Source: Bidens hawaiensis (lineage: Eukaryota; Streptophyta; Magnoliopsida; Asterales; Asteraceae). From it: DNA of 64,000 bases. The stretch lies in the NCBI GenBank assembly GCA_021521415.1, contig JAIQDT010001124.1:1-64000 (forward strand), written 5' to 3'. Shown piece by piece: positions 1-11,629 of this stretch; the first letter of the stretch is position 1, and every line of letters starts with the position of its first letter. The notes under the pieces are model-generated. The model was given only the letters and a program-made list of their open reading frames with translations, ran no database searches and was not told the origin of the DNA. A program made the position numbers and the translations under genes.

Positions 1-343
1 AAGTTAGTTGTGACAACCTTAAAAATAGAAGGTATTACAATTTTCAATAAATTAATTTAAAATGTGTTTAGACTTAGTTTAAATAAATTAACTAAGTTTT
101 GATCCATTATATAGTAATATTATCTAGGATCATTTAAATATTTATGCATCATATATACGTGTTAGATATGTGATCGTATATGTAAATAAACTCACGTGCA
201 AATTACTTAAGCACTCGAACCAAATACTTTTGTGATGAAGAAAAATGTAAAGTTTATACTAAACTTTATAAAAATCACATCGAAAGTATGTTTGTCTAAA
301 TATTTTACCGGTTCATCCGAGTTCGAGTTAGCCAAAGAATTGT

Positions 344-389
<46 letters not shown>
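344..389. repeat. (AAT)n microsatellite
   Basis: About fifteen uninterrupted AAT triplets. Both strands are open across it, giving spurious poly-Asn and poly-Leu ORFs. I see no recognisable gene in 1-483, which is AT-rich. Confidence 0.95.
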
Positions 390-483
390 GAGTGTGTTTT
401 TAATACCTTTATAGTTTTTATAAATATTTATTAAAAAGCAACTAACTAATTTACATTTTATCATCCAAATAAAAAAAAATTAA

Positions 484-1193
484 ATGAAATTAATTAAATT
501 TAGCATCCTCATCAATCTACCTAGTTATTATAGACATCTAACAACATCACCTAGTGGCACTAACATTCACCATATTAAGCCACCACCCAAACATACTTTC
601 CTATCCAAAACTTACAGCCACCACCTCACCCCACCCGTTGCATCTATCACCTATTTAAACCTTATAATTGATAGTTAAAACTCCTCAACACAAATTAGAA
701 ATCTGAATTCCAACCATATAATTTACTCTTTGAAAGATTTAATGTCCAATATGGTGAGCTTTAAGTGTTCATATGATCTTATGAGAGGAACACTAGCTTT
801 AAGTGTTCTTCTTTGTTTTTCGTTAGATTTTGGATCAAACAGGTGTTATAATGCATGAGTGTACAAGAAGCCATCTAATATCCATGTTAAAGCTAGATGG
901 TGAAACTTTTGATCAAAATCCATGAAATAAGCATTAGTTTGTTTGAGGTACAAGTACTTAAAGCATGCTTTCATAACTAGGTTTGTCAAAATCTAACCTT
1001 TTGATTCAAATCTTATTTTTAATTGTTGTTTTTGAGATATTTCATTTTTTATCAGTAACTTGATGTGTTTTCTTGAGAAAATTCAAGTGGTGGAATTTGT
1101 TTGAGGTAGCTCAAGTTTTAAACAAAAACTGGTCGTTATAATGTCGAATTTTAAAGAAAAAACAAAAGTTTAAATTTCGAGTTGAGAAACATT
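484..1193 (+). repeat. Tandem module X, copy 1
   Basis: This roughly 700 bp sequence recurs at 3590-4318 and, truncated, at 29085-29345. Shared landmarks in order are CACCTAGTGGCACTAACATT, TATTGATAGTTAAAACTCC-like text and AACCATATAAT. Copy 1 reads into a Helitron-like insertion at about 1194. It contains TATTTAAAC and a leader-like stretch, so it may derive from a duplicated gene promoter or 5' UTR, but I recognise no coding sequence. Confidence 0.75.
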
Positions 1194-2619
1194 CTATCTA
1201 TTACAATTAGAATTGGATATAAAAAAATAACTGTAATTTTACATTCTAAAGTGCATACAGTTTGGTTTTAATAGATCCATCACTTAATACATAATTATTA
1301 TATATTAAACCGAAAATGCCTAATTGCTCAACCGTTGTGCCCTTTCTCCAATAACTACTTTTTAACCGTAAAACCAATAACCGCCATCCCCTCTTAACCT
1401 ATAAATGCATCCCCATATTCTCATCATCCTTTACCATGGTGTACGTGCCATCATCTTCTACACCACCGCCAACGTATTTACTTCCCGTCACCATCACAGC
1501 AACGAATGCCGGTCGGTTATGGCCGCATAGGTTGAAGAACTGGCACAAAAAAGCTACAAGACACCGAACCATAAATGATAACCGCTGCCGGAGGATGACG
1601 GAGAATGTTAAATGCCTTCACTGGAGTGAATATATGTGACATTCATGCTCATCCGATGGAGGATGACGGTGAATAAGTTCGATTTAGTTACATATGAGAA
1701 CCATATTTTCATTAAAATCTATGGAAGGACGGTGGTGAATATACGGGAACCATTTTTTTTTTTAGTAAAAGTCATACTTATTTTTCAAATTATGTATTGG
1801 TGTTTTAACTTTTGTCATGGGCCACATAAAATTTGTTTGATTTTAATATAATCTGTTTGATCAAAGAAAGAAAATATAACTTAACTTTTATAAAGAAAAT
1901 GCAACATAAATTTTTAAAACCTTAATGTAGTTATATCATCAGACTTATTATTTGCAAACTGTTTCGGTTTTCTAAAACAGTTTGTTTTACGTAAAGTGAC
2001 AGCAAGATTCACAAATAAATTTATGAAGTATTACCCAAAAAAAATCCATACAACAAAATAAAAATTCTATTATATATGCAGACTATTTTATAGTCCGGCT
2101 CAATGTTTATAGGCTTTATAGGTTTAGATGTAGAATGTGAATGGATAAACAGTTTCCTTTCCATGTTTATCTTTGTTTTATAATTAATTCCCTTTTATTG
2201 TTTTTAGCCGACACGTATTAAAATCAAGGGAGTTAAATAATTGGATGCAACGCTTATCTGACATGACCGTCTTTACAAATTTGTTACAACTCAAAGTACC
2301 CTTCCATAGAAGCATTTGCTTTCCCTTCTATGTTTGCATACCTACATATGGCAACATCAATTGCATTTTTGAAGAATATTAAAAATAAAATAAATGTTAA
2401 ATACACACAGATATTTTTTTCCAAACAGTCTCATTTTATGCACACCAAAAATACAATTAGTTTTTTTTCTCAAAAATTCAAACATTGGGTAGCGGGTCTT
2501 TATTTTTTGTTCTCTGCATAAATTGCACTATCAATTAGTAACAGACCTTAACGATATCGTAACAAATCAATTGCTACCGACTGGATTTCCGCTGCAACGC
2601 ACGGGTCAATTTTGCTAGT
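1194..2619 (+). mobile_element. Helitron-like insertion between modules X1 and Y1
   Basis: Copy 2 of the host repeat runs continuously from ...GAGAAAAATTCTCAGAATTTT, whereas here the join is interrupted by 1.43 kb. The left end begins near TCTATCTATTACAATTAG and the right end is GCACGGGTCAATTTTGCTAGT. This fits Helitrons, which start with TC, end with CTRR plus T, make no TSD and carry a short hairpin near the 3' end. Here CCGCTGC-AAC-GCACGGG is an imperfect 7-bp hairpin about 12 nt before CTAGT. No Rep/helicase ORF is present, so it would be non-autonomous. The exact left boundary is ambiguous by a few bases. Confidence 0.55.
1436..1639 (+). CDS. Unrecognised short ORF in Helitron-like insertion, possible captured exon
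   Basis: A 67-codon ORF starts with ATG in a good plant context (ACCATGG). About 35 nt upstream is CTATAAATGC, a plausible TATA box, followed by a CA/TC-rich leader. The protein is Thr/Pro-rich at its N-terminus and Arg-rich later, and I recognise no domain. Helitrons often carry captured gene pieces, so a promoter plus first exon is one reading. A chance ORF is the alternative. Confidence 0.2.
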   Translation: MVYVPSSSTPPPTYLLPVTITATNAGRLWPHRLKNWHKKATRHRTINDNRCRRMTENVKCLHWSEYM

Positions 2620-3046
2620 TCTCATAATTTACAGAAACTTCTATATATGATATCGAAATCTCATTTAAAGTTTATTAAAATTTGGAGTTGATTTGATATG
2701 ATTTTAAATTAATTACATAAAATAAAGAAAAAGTTAAGAAAATCGAGTTATAAAACTCCAAATGAGTTCAAATTTTTACAAGAGCTCTATTTGGTGTTAA
2801 AAGTGTTTCAGTTAAAATTTCATGGCATTTGGACACTAAAAAGTATGATTTTTAATTTTTATTTGTTTTATGTATTATGTATATATATAAGTTATGAATA
2901 TAGCAAACATATTAGAAATACTCAAAATTTTATAAAATTTATTTTACATAAACTTTTAAAAAAAATAAGAACCTGTGAATTTTTAGAAAATTTTCTAAAC
3001 TCAATTGATTACTTTTTATGATTTAACAAAGCTTACAATAAACTTT
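2620..3046 (+). repeat. Tandem module Y, copy 1 (unoccupied CACTA site)
   Basis: This module matches 4319-4571 joined to 28948-29084. Copy 1 reads uninterrupted through TATGTATATATATAAGTTATG near 2875-2897, exactly where copy 2 is split by the CACTA-type element, so it serves as an empty-site reference. The final AAACTTT (3040-3046) is one half of the MITE target duplication. Confidence 0.75.
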
Positions 3047-3582
3047 AGAAAAATTGGATTTTAATAATCCCAACTTTCTGTTATTGGCCAATAATAATCT
3101 CAACTTTGTTTATTCCCACCAGTGGTCCCAAATTTAAAAAAGTTGGCTTTCAATGGCCCCCCGTTAAAGTAAACCTAACAGCGTTAAGTTTTTTCCGAAT
3201 TTCAAACTGATTTATTAGGTCTTTTGATCGGAAAGAGGATTCGAGTCGATTAGCGTAAAACTTAGCTCGAAATGATGCTTCAAATGACTTAATTAGTTCT
3301 TCAAATCGGGTGTTTGAATTTAAAATTAATAAAAATTAAGCTGTTTGGAGTATCGTTTCGAGTTAAGTTTTACATCAATCAACTTGTATCATTCTTCCGA
3401 TCAAAAGCCCTAAAAAATCAGTTTGAAATTCGCAAAAAAACTTAACGCTGCTAGATTTTTTTTAACGAAAGGCCATTGAGAGCCAACTTATTTAAATTTG
3501 TGACCACTGGTGGGAATAAACAAAGTTGGGATTATTATTGGCTAATAACAGAAATTTGTGATTACTAAAATCCAATTTTCCT
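3047..3582. mobile_element. Long inverted-repeat (foldback) MITE
   Basis: The 536-bp element starts AGAAAAATTGGATTTTA and ends with its near-exact inverse. The two arms pair for well over 100 bp, including TTTATTCCCACCAGTGGTC against GACCACTGGTGGGAATAAA, and weaker pairing continues to the centre. It is flanked by AAACTTT on both sides (3040-3046 and 3583-3589). No ORF is evident. The size, long TIRs and 7-bp match suggest a Mutator- or foldback-type non-autonomous element, but the superfamily is uncertain. Confidence 0.8.
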
Positions 3583-3589
3583 AAACTTT

Positions 3590-4571
3590 GAAGGTAAATA
3601 AAATTGATTTTGTAAAAGTAAACTTTATTAAAATTTCAATCTACCTAATTACTATACACTTCCAAAAACATCACCTAGTGCCACTAAAATTCACCATATT
3701 AAGCCATCACCCAAACCTACATTCCTATCCAAAACTTACGACCCACCCCACCCCACCCCACCCCACCCCACCCCACCCATTTAATCACATGTTTAAACCT
3801 CATAATTGATAGTTAAAAACTCCTCAACACAAATTAGAAATTTGAATTCCAACCATATAATGTACTCTTTGAAAGATTTAATGTCCACTATGGTGAGCTT
3901 TAAGTGTTCATATGATCTTTATGAGATGAACACTTGTATTTTCTTGTTCTTCTTTATTTTTCTTTTGATTTTGGATCAAATAGGTGTTATAATGCATGAC
4001 TGTACAAGATTAGTAGCCATCTAATATCCATATTGAAGCTAGATGGTGAAATTCTTGATCAAAATCCATGAAATAAGCATTAGCTTGTTTGAGGTACAAG
4101 TACTTAAAAGCATGTTTTCATAACTAGGTTTGTCAAAATCTAAACTTTTTGATTCAAATCTTGTTTTTAATTGTTGTTTGTTTTCTTGAGAAAATTAAAG
4201 TGGTGGAATTTGTTTGAGGTAGCTCGGGTTTTAAATGAAAATTGGTCGTTATAATGTTGAATTTTAAAGAAAAATCAAAAGTTTATCTTTCGAGTTGAGA
4301 AAAATTCTCAGAATTTTACAAAAGCTTGTACATATTATATGAAAATCTCGTTTAAAGTTTTATAAAATTTGGAGTTGATTTGATATGATTTTAAATTAGT
4401 TACATAAAATAAAGAAAAAATTAAGAAAATCGAGTTATAAAACACCAAATGAGTTCAAATTTTTACAACAACTCCATTTTGGTTTAGCAGTTTTCCAGTT
4501 AAAATTTCATGACATTTGGACACTGGAAAGCACGATTTTATAATTTTCTTTATTTTATGTATATATATATA
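3590..4571 (+). repeat. Tandem modules X2 and left part of Y2
   Basis: Module X copy 2 (3590-4318) is followed directly by module Y copy 2 (4319-4571), which is then broken by the CACTA-type element. The uninterrupted X-Y junction here shows that the 1.4 kb between X1 and Y1 is an insertion. Confidence 0.75.
3741..3779. repeat. (ACCCC)n short tandem repeat
   Basis: About seven copies of a CCCCA pentamer lie inside module X2. The other X copies have only one or two CCCCA units here, so this is a local expansion. Confidence 0.9.
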
Positions 4572-4584
4572 TACTACAACAAAC

Positions 4585-4935
4585 AGGGGCTTTAGCGAGG
4601 ACAAAAGTCTTCGAGATAGGCCCTGTTTGTCCTCGATATAGCCTTTGTCGATGACTTGTCGTCGATATATCCGTCGTCGCTACATAATTGTCGTAATAGT
4701 TTAAAATTGTCGTCGAGATAGAGTCGTCAATATACAATCACCTATATCGACGACATGTCCTCGAGATAGGGTGATTAAAATAATGATTAATCGTTTTTTA
4801 ATCACCCTATTTCGAGGACAAGTCGTCGAGATAAGGTTTAATTAATCCTATATCGAGTCATCGATATAGACTTACAATAAAATTATTAAATTAACCTTGT
4901 CTCGACGATATGTTCTCGAGATAGGGTGACCAAAA
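4585..4935. repeat. Left subterminal repeat cluster of the CACTA-type element
   Basis: Roughly ten copies, in both orientations, of a 15-20 bp motif built around GTCGTCGATATAG and GTCCTCGAGATAGGG. In CACTA elements such clusters are the usual transposase-binding sites. A few more copies lie at 14306-14330 and 18292-18325, beside the nested insertions. The stretch 4936-5357 is AT-rich with nothing else recognisable. Confidence 0.75.
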
Positions 4936-5362
4936 TTAAAAAAAATATATATTATATATTATTCTTTACCGGGTTTTTTCAACCAAATTATCAAAATTGT
5001 CAAAACTAATAAAAGTATAATAAGTATCAAAATATTAAAAAGACAAAAAGAACATATATCTTATACAAGTGTTCTCAAAATAACAAAAAATATAGAGTTT
5101 TATACATACATGAAGCCGACCACAATCCTCTCTTGATCACAAGTATCGACCTCCCATCTAATACGATAAAATAAATACAGTTATATATGTTATGAACAAG
5201 CATACATACCTAATCATATGTATAAAATGGTTTACAGGGTAAAACACTTACTTAATTTTTGATGGCGAGAAATTTAATGGATTGACACTAGTTTAGACAT
5301 AGAGATGATTAGAACATAAGTCTATATATAAAGTAAATTATGTACGTTAATGTGTCGAACAC

Positions 5363-7044
5363 TGATGTGTGTCTAATAACCCTATAATAATGACCCTCAC
5401 AACTAAGCTTTAATATTAAAACGAAAATCCTAAAACCACACACAACCGGCAAGTGTACCGATCGCAAGTAGTATAGACCAAGGAAGTCCGAGTATCGAAC
5501 ACGTGGACACGTAAGACGCTAACGATTACTAAACCTAGACGGGACCTACCTTAGAATAATATTTAACTGATTTTTGATTTTTAATTACTTAACAGGACTA
5601 ACTGGACTAACTAACAAAACTTACCGAAAATAGAAAATTAACGGAAAACTAACTATGTTAACTTAGGATGGAGAAAAACATCTACCTAGGTCTGAATCAA
5701 ATTGTAGGCCTAACAAGCTAATGGATTGAACGACTTCAAGACACCGGTCCCTAAAGATGACACGACTAAGGATCGCTCGGGCTCACTGGATTACCTCTCG
5801 GTCTCACTCAACAAGCCTAAACTACTCAAAATCGTCTAAAACAACCAAACCGGGAAACAATTGCTAACGTGTTCTAATGAAGGATCACCTCTCGGTCTCA
5901 CCAACACTCGACCCTAATGACAATGAATACTACACAATCAAGGATAGATGAACAATTCAACTTAAACCAAAATAGATCAACTAATCGCTCAAAACACCTA
6001 AACCTGACAAGAAACGAACTTGCTCTCGCGCAATCCTTATTCTAGCATGCAAAGGTAATGAGACGACCCTACTTCTTATCACCTCTCGGTCTCAAAGAAG
6101 GTGTCTAACCGCTGTACTTTAACCAAATAATCATGCAACAAAACCCTACGGTTGTTCCTACCGCAAACAAACCCTAAACACCAAGTCTAGAATCAAACAA
6201 TGCACCGATTAATCAATACAAAACTAATCAATCAACACACGGGGTTTATGCAATAAATTGATATAATTTCCAGCCACTAAACACAACCTATTTCATGTCT
6301 AAATCAAACTTTACAATAACAATTAAGGTCTATTAATCAAACAATCCATAAAACCTATCAAACACTAACAATAATCATCATTCCTAGACAGAACTAACAA
6401 GTTTAGCCGAGCATATTTTTTGGACAGCAGCTAATGCTCAATAAAATCCTCATATAACTCATACCAATCACCTTAATAATCATTCAACGATCAACAATAA
6501 CCACTAACAATTCAATCTATCAAGTAATTGCAAAACAATTCAACAATTGAACAAGTAAATCAAAGTATAAGAACAATGAAAAAGATGTAAGGATATGAAT
6601 GATTCCAGGGCTGCTCTTGCTGTCAAAAACGATGGAGATTCAATCCCGAGGCTTGGTTCTTGTGTCTTCTTCCTTCCCTAGCCGCTACAAGCTTCAAACC
6701 CTAACCGAAAAAACTTTTTTTTCTTTTTTTCTCCCCTGCTGTTGCTGCGATTGCCAGCTGCTACCCCGCTCTAGGGTTTTTTTTTCTTTTTTATTTTATG
6801 ATATAATATGAGGCTTGGGTTTTTTCATATCGTAGACGGGCCGGTCTTTGAGTTTTACTTGAAAACATATGCGTAAAAGGCTCGTAAACTGCTCTAAAAG
6901 TCTGGTTTTTCTTCCTTTCCACCCTTTTGCCTACAAGATAAATAAAAATATGTTAAACCTATCTAAAACAAGTTAAAATACATAAAATGTAATTCAATAC
7001 GTAGATAAAAGGTGCGGAAAATACGCGTGTTTTACAACACATCA
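5363..7044 (-). repeat. 3' LTR of the Athila-like element
   Basis: A 1682-bp direct repeat of 11630-13321 with scattered substitutions. The partner LTR has an 11-nt duplication (CGCAAACAAAC, near 12430) that is absent here near 6170. ACCTCTCGGTCTCA occurs three times (about 5790, 5882 and 6079) and is nearly conserved in the other LTR. Confidence 0.92.
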
Positions 7045-7874
7045 AATATCCCAACACTTAAGACTTTTTCGTCACTGAAAAAGAATACTACATAGGATCA
7101 TATCCGAGTTCAACCGACAAATCTTGGTTTTATTTATTTACTATTATTATTAATATTTTTTTTTTAAAAGTATTAGAACAAGTGACCCGTTACTCCTTCC
7201 AAGTTTCACCTAATAAGCTAGATCAGGTCGATTGCCGGTATTGCTGTCCACTTTAAACCCATGCCCTTAATACTTACCGAGGCAAATAAGGCGTGACAAT
7301 TTTATTAATTTGTATGACTAAGTGAAACCCACACCTAAAAGCCCTGCTGCCACTTCACCAATTCCATTATGGTTTTACCGGGCCGAGCCACCCCAACTTG
7401 ACTTAAACCTTTTGCCACATGATTAAACATTTTAACTCATATACAACCTATAAACTCTAGCTCTCTTTCAAGTGCACGCAATTACAAATGCATTCTTTCT
7501 TTTATTTTTTTTTCTTTTTCTGCCTTTTGGCTTTTTGCAATTTTTTTTTTTTTGAAATATTAAAGTACATGGCTTTGCCTGAATAGAAACAAATACAAAA
7601 GATAAAATAGCCAATATAAATAGACGATCATGTGACTCGAGGCTTGAGTATGACCCGGCTTTTCATTCCAGTCCTGTCACGAGCTTAGTTAAACAAACAA
7701 AACCCCAAAGATGTTTCCCACTATAGTCAGGCCATTTAAGAGGTTCAATTAGGTCAACAACCAAACCGCCATTTCATTCTCAAAGGCTAAGCCTACCGAC
7801 ACACGATTACTGAGTCTAAACCGTTCGGTTACCATACATTACGTGCGGGTCTAATGGGCAATGTTCTTATTTAT

Positions 7875-7943
<69 letters not shown>

Positions 7944-8625
7944 TAAACACCAAGAAGTTATAAAATAAACACTACTCGGTAATAATATCATCTCCTGTTT
8001 AACGTAGAGAAAACAAATTTCAAGGGACTATTTTTTCAAATTTTTTATTTTATTTATTTTCAAAAATTTTTCTACAACTAAGTAAAATAAACCCCATTCC
8101 CACACTTAGAACGAAATCGTCCTCGATGAGTACAAGGAAAAGAAATAAAATAAAAATAAAACAGAAAATAAAAAGATAATATACAAGAGTAAAAACAAAG
8201 AACGGGTTACTCCCCTGGTTTGTGTGCAGAATCTTCAACAGCATAGTAGTGTCTAAACGACCGTATAGCATTTCATTCGCAGCCGCAACCTCGGGAGAAC
8301 CTGTTCTAACACGCCACCATAGCTACCATGCGCATAATATAACCTTCAAAAACTTAAAATCGCTCGCATGTAGCGGCATACAACACGGAAAACAAAAACA
8401 TAAAGAAATAAACATATTTTTGTGTTTTTAGTTTATATATATATATATATATATTTTATAATGGAACACCCCTTAAATCGACCTACTCGAATGGAGATTG
8501 AGTATGAGCGGTTTCATCTTGGAACATCCTGAAATAGACAAAACACATAAAACAGATAGTACACACAAATACAGAAATACAAACTCTACAACTCGGGCAG
8601 GCTCCCGAGTGATGCATCCACACGT
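7045..8625 (-). other. Non-coding 3' region of the Athila-like element
   Basis: This region lies between the integrase C-terminus and the 3' LTR, where Athila elements often carry an env-like ORF. I see no credible ORF here. It contains T-rich tracts (7500-7560) and a (TA)n microsatellite at 7871-7940. Confidence 0.6.
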
Positions 8626-10257
8626 CTACGTCTCGGAGAGTGGGTCCAGGTAGAATACCTCGACCGTCTGATCAGTCATCGGCTCGCTAGTGTAGTGCAT
8701 CAGTCTATCACCGTTCACCATAAATGTCCCGCCTTTATCCTTTATCTGAACAATGCCATCCGGGAAAACCTCAGTAATCATAAACGGACCTGACCAACGA
8801 GGTCTCAACTTTCCCGCGAATAACCTCAACTGGGAATTATACCATAAGACCATATCCCCATACTTAAACTGCTCAATACCCTCTAACGTACGATCCTGCA
8901 GTTCCTTCATCTGCTGCTTATAACCATCTGACTGCGCATAAGTACGGTCCCGTAACTCCTCCAACTCAAACAACTGATGAACACGATGATCTCCTGTAGA
9001 TAACTTAAAATCAAAGGAAGACGACTCAATGTCAGCATCAAGGGGGTGTTCAGTCAAGGCGACCATCTCAACCTCCGAGGTCTCCCTATCTAGGAAATGT
9101 GTGTCTGAGGCAGGGCCTCCACCGGGGTCATTGGAAAACTCTCCCACATGAGTCATGATCGTATCAATGAAGCATAGGGAGTCATCAGTCGATTTGGGAT
9201 GCTTAGATGACTGTCGAACGTCAAACGTGACGTTCTCATCCCCGACTCGAAGGATCAGTTTGCCATCGCGAACATCGATCAATGCATGTGCGGTGGCTAG
9301 AAAAGGTCTGCCCAAAATGAGTGGAACATTATCATCCTCATTCATGTCAAGAATAACGAAGTCCACCGGGAAAATGAACTTACCAATGCGAATGAGCATG
9401 TTCTCAACAATCCCACGCGGGTACTTCACGGAACGATCAGCAAGCTAGATACTCATCCTGGTAGGCCTCGGTTCGCCTAAACCCAGCTTGCGATACACAG
9501 AATACGGCATGAGATTAATACTAGCACCAAGATCAGCCAGCGCATGAACCACTGTATCATTACTCAAGGTGCAGGGAATTGTAAAACTCCCTGTATCGGC
9601 TCTCTTCTCTGGTAACTTCCTCTGTAAGATAGCAGAACAATTAGCACTCAAAGGGGTGGAAGCGGCCTCAGCTAACTTCTCCTTGTGCGAGAGAATATCC
9701 TTAAGGAACTTCGCGTGTTTAGGCATCTGAGTGAGTGCCTCAAGTAATGGGATATTGAGGTAAAGCTGCTTCAAAAGATCAAGGAATTTGGAGTTCTGCT
9801 CCTCATCTCTATCTCTACGAACTCTCCCGGGGTACGACAATCGGGGTTTGTAAACTCTCGGTGGCTCGCTCGGTGACTGCTGTTTCTGGGCCTGTGCTAA
9901 ACTCCCTGGGCTGCTCCTCTGATGCACCTGGGCTGGCGGAGACTCCATCTGAATCTCCTCATCCACCTGCTCCTCTCCATCGACTGTAGGCTCCTCGACG
10001 ACTTCTTCTCTAGACCTCTGCTGAATCTCGGGCTCATCTCGTGCCCCTGCACCGCTCCTTGTCGTCACAGCCTTCACGAATCCTCTCGGGTTCTGCTCGG
10101 TATTACTCGGCAGCGTACCCTGCGGCCTCTCATTTAACCGACTGGCTATCTCTCCCATTTGCCGCTCGAGATCCTGAATCGATGCTGCCTGATTCCTCAT
10201 GAATTGCTCATGCTCGCGGAACTTCTCCTGCGTCTCCTTGTGTCGAAGAATCCTCAC
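8626..10257 (-). pseudogene. Athila-like Gag C-terminus, protease, and integrase C-terminus fusion
   Basis: From 10257 downward the frame encodes a Gln-rich Gag tail, then an aspartic protease with the Athila/Tat-type ADLGASINLMPYSVY active site. An in-frame TAG at 9447-9445 interrupts the protease, and the same frame resumes with a stretch containing LGRPFLATA, the end of the protease fold. After roughly 60 residues of linker the protein passes directly into an integrase C-terminal region (KYGDMVLWYNSQLRLFAGK, then a GPF motif). RT, RNase H and the DDE core are absent, so about 1000 codons have been deleted with the frame maintained. The ORF ends at 8626. Confidence 0.85.
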
Positions 10258-11476
10258 GCGTCATAAGCTGCGACAACATCTGCGTCTGTTGCGCCATCAT
10301 CTCCTCCAAAGTGGGTTTCTTCTCCCCACTGCTCGCTCCCTTACTGGCATCCTGAAATAAACTCTGGCGTTGCTGAAACCCGAGCTGGTTGCCGCTCCTC
10401 CAGTTGGAGTTCTAATTGCCTCTCCATCCCGAATTATAAGAATTGGAAGAATTTGGATTTCGGTTTGGATTTCCTATGAAGTCTACGGCCTCCTCCTGCG
10501 AACTGACTGGGCACTGAACGGTATCATGCCCCCCTCTGCAGATCTCACACAACTTGCTCTTCGTCTGCATATCCTTCACCATCTTCGCCAACGCCTCGAC
10601 CTGTGCCGTCAGTGCGGTGGTCGTGTCCACTGAATGCATGCCTCGTGAGATGGAATCGACGGTCTTACCTCCTCTGGTGGGTGGTCTCTGGTATCCACTC
10701 ATAGCTAGCCCATTGAATAAAGCGATACACTCATCAGGGTCCTTAGTCGTCAACAGATTTCCTCCCGCCGCCGTGTCGAGCATACTCTGCGTCTCGTACG
10801 TCACTCCATTATAAAATTTCTCGACGACCGCCCAATCTTGCAAGCCGTGGTTCGGGCACAACGCTAATAGATTCTTGAATCGCTCCCAGGTCTCGTAAAA
10901 ACTCTCGGTGTCCTCCATCTGAAAAGAATGTATCTGGTTACGCAAACGAGCGGCCTTAGCCGGAGGATCGTATTTTTCAAGAAATTGGGTCTGCATGGCA
11001 GCCCAAGTAGCTATAGAGCCCTATGGGAGGGACTCGAGCCACAGACTCGCTTGATCAGCGAGTGAAAACGGAAATACGCGGAGCTTAACGGCGTATTCGG
11101 AAACGCCCGCAAGATGGAAAGTGTCGCAGATACGCACGATGCGGGTGAGATGAGAGTGCGGGTTCTCATGAAGCAACTCGTGAAACTGAGCAGAATGAGC
11201 AATGGTATTTAGAATGTTCGACGGGATCTGCCAGTTCGTAGCAACTCCAATGGCGGGTGGTGCGATGCTGGATCTCGCGCCAGCATTGGCCGGTCGGGCC
11301 CGGTCCGTGACTGTCCTCCTCGGTGGAATGTCGCCCATGATCCTATCCCTATCGTCGGGGTCAACGGATGAAGAAGTGGACGAGGGTGAAACGGGACGAT
11401 GTCTCTCACGAAACTCTCTCTCTGGCTCGGGGAATGCTTCAGTGTCGGGTGGTCCACGAGATCGAGTCTGTCGCAT
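10258..11476 (-). pseudogene. Athila-like gag, broken
   Basis: The start at 11476 gives an Arg/Pro/Ser-rich N-terminus, followed by the retrotransposon Gag domain with ICDTFHLAGVSEYAVKLRVF and FSLADQASLWLESLP. A TAG at 11023-11021 interrupts the frame, which continues with the rest of the capsid domain and a CCHC knuckle (CEICRGGHDTVQCP, near 10520). A further stop at 10412 and a frame change lead into the reading frame of the downstream protease ORF. It would encode the structural particle protein, but this copy is inactive. Confidence 0.85.
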
Positions 11477-11605
11477 AAAAACTATAATTAGGAATAAAAT
11501 TATTTAAACTATTCTAACAAATAAGTAAAATAAAACAAAAATAATTACAAGTAGCACAAAAGGTAAGTCCTAACTCGGATTGCTCTCAAAATGCCTAAAA
11601 CCGTG

Positions 11606-11623
11606 TCCCTGGCAACGGCGCCA
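11606..11623 (-). promoter_or_regulatory. Primer binding site, tRNA-Asp type
   Basis: Six bases inside the 5' LTR, the minus strand reads TGGCGCCGTTGCCAGGGA. This is complementary to the 3' end of plant tRNA-Asp with one mismatch, the primer typical of Athila elements. It confirms that the 5' LTR is the one at 11630-13321. Confidence 0.8.
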
Positions 11624-11629
11624 AAAACT

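Noticed and set aside
207..464. ORFs with poly-Asn or poly-Leu tracts
   Set aside because: They only read through the AAT microsatellite.
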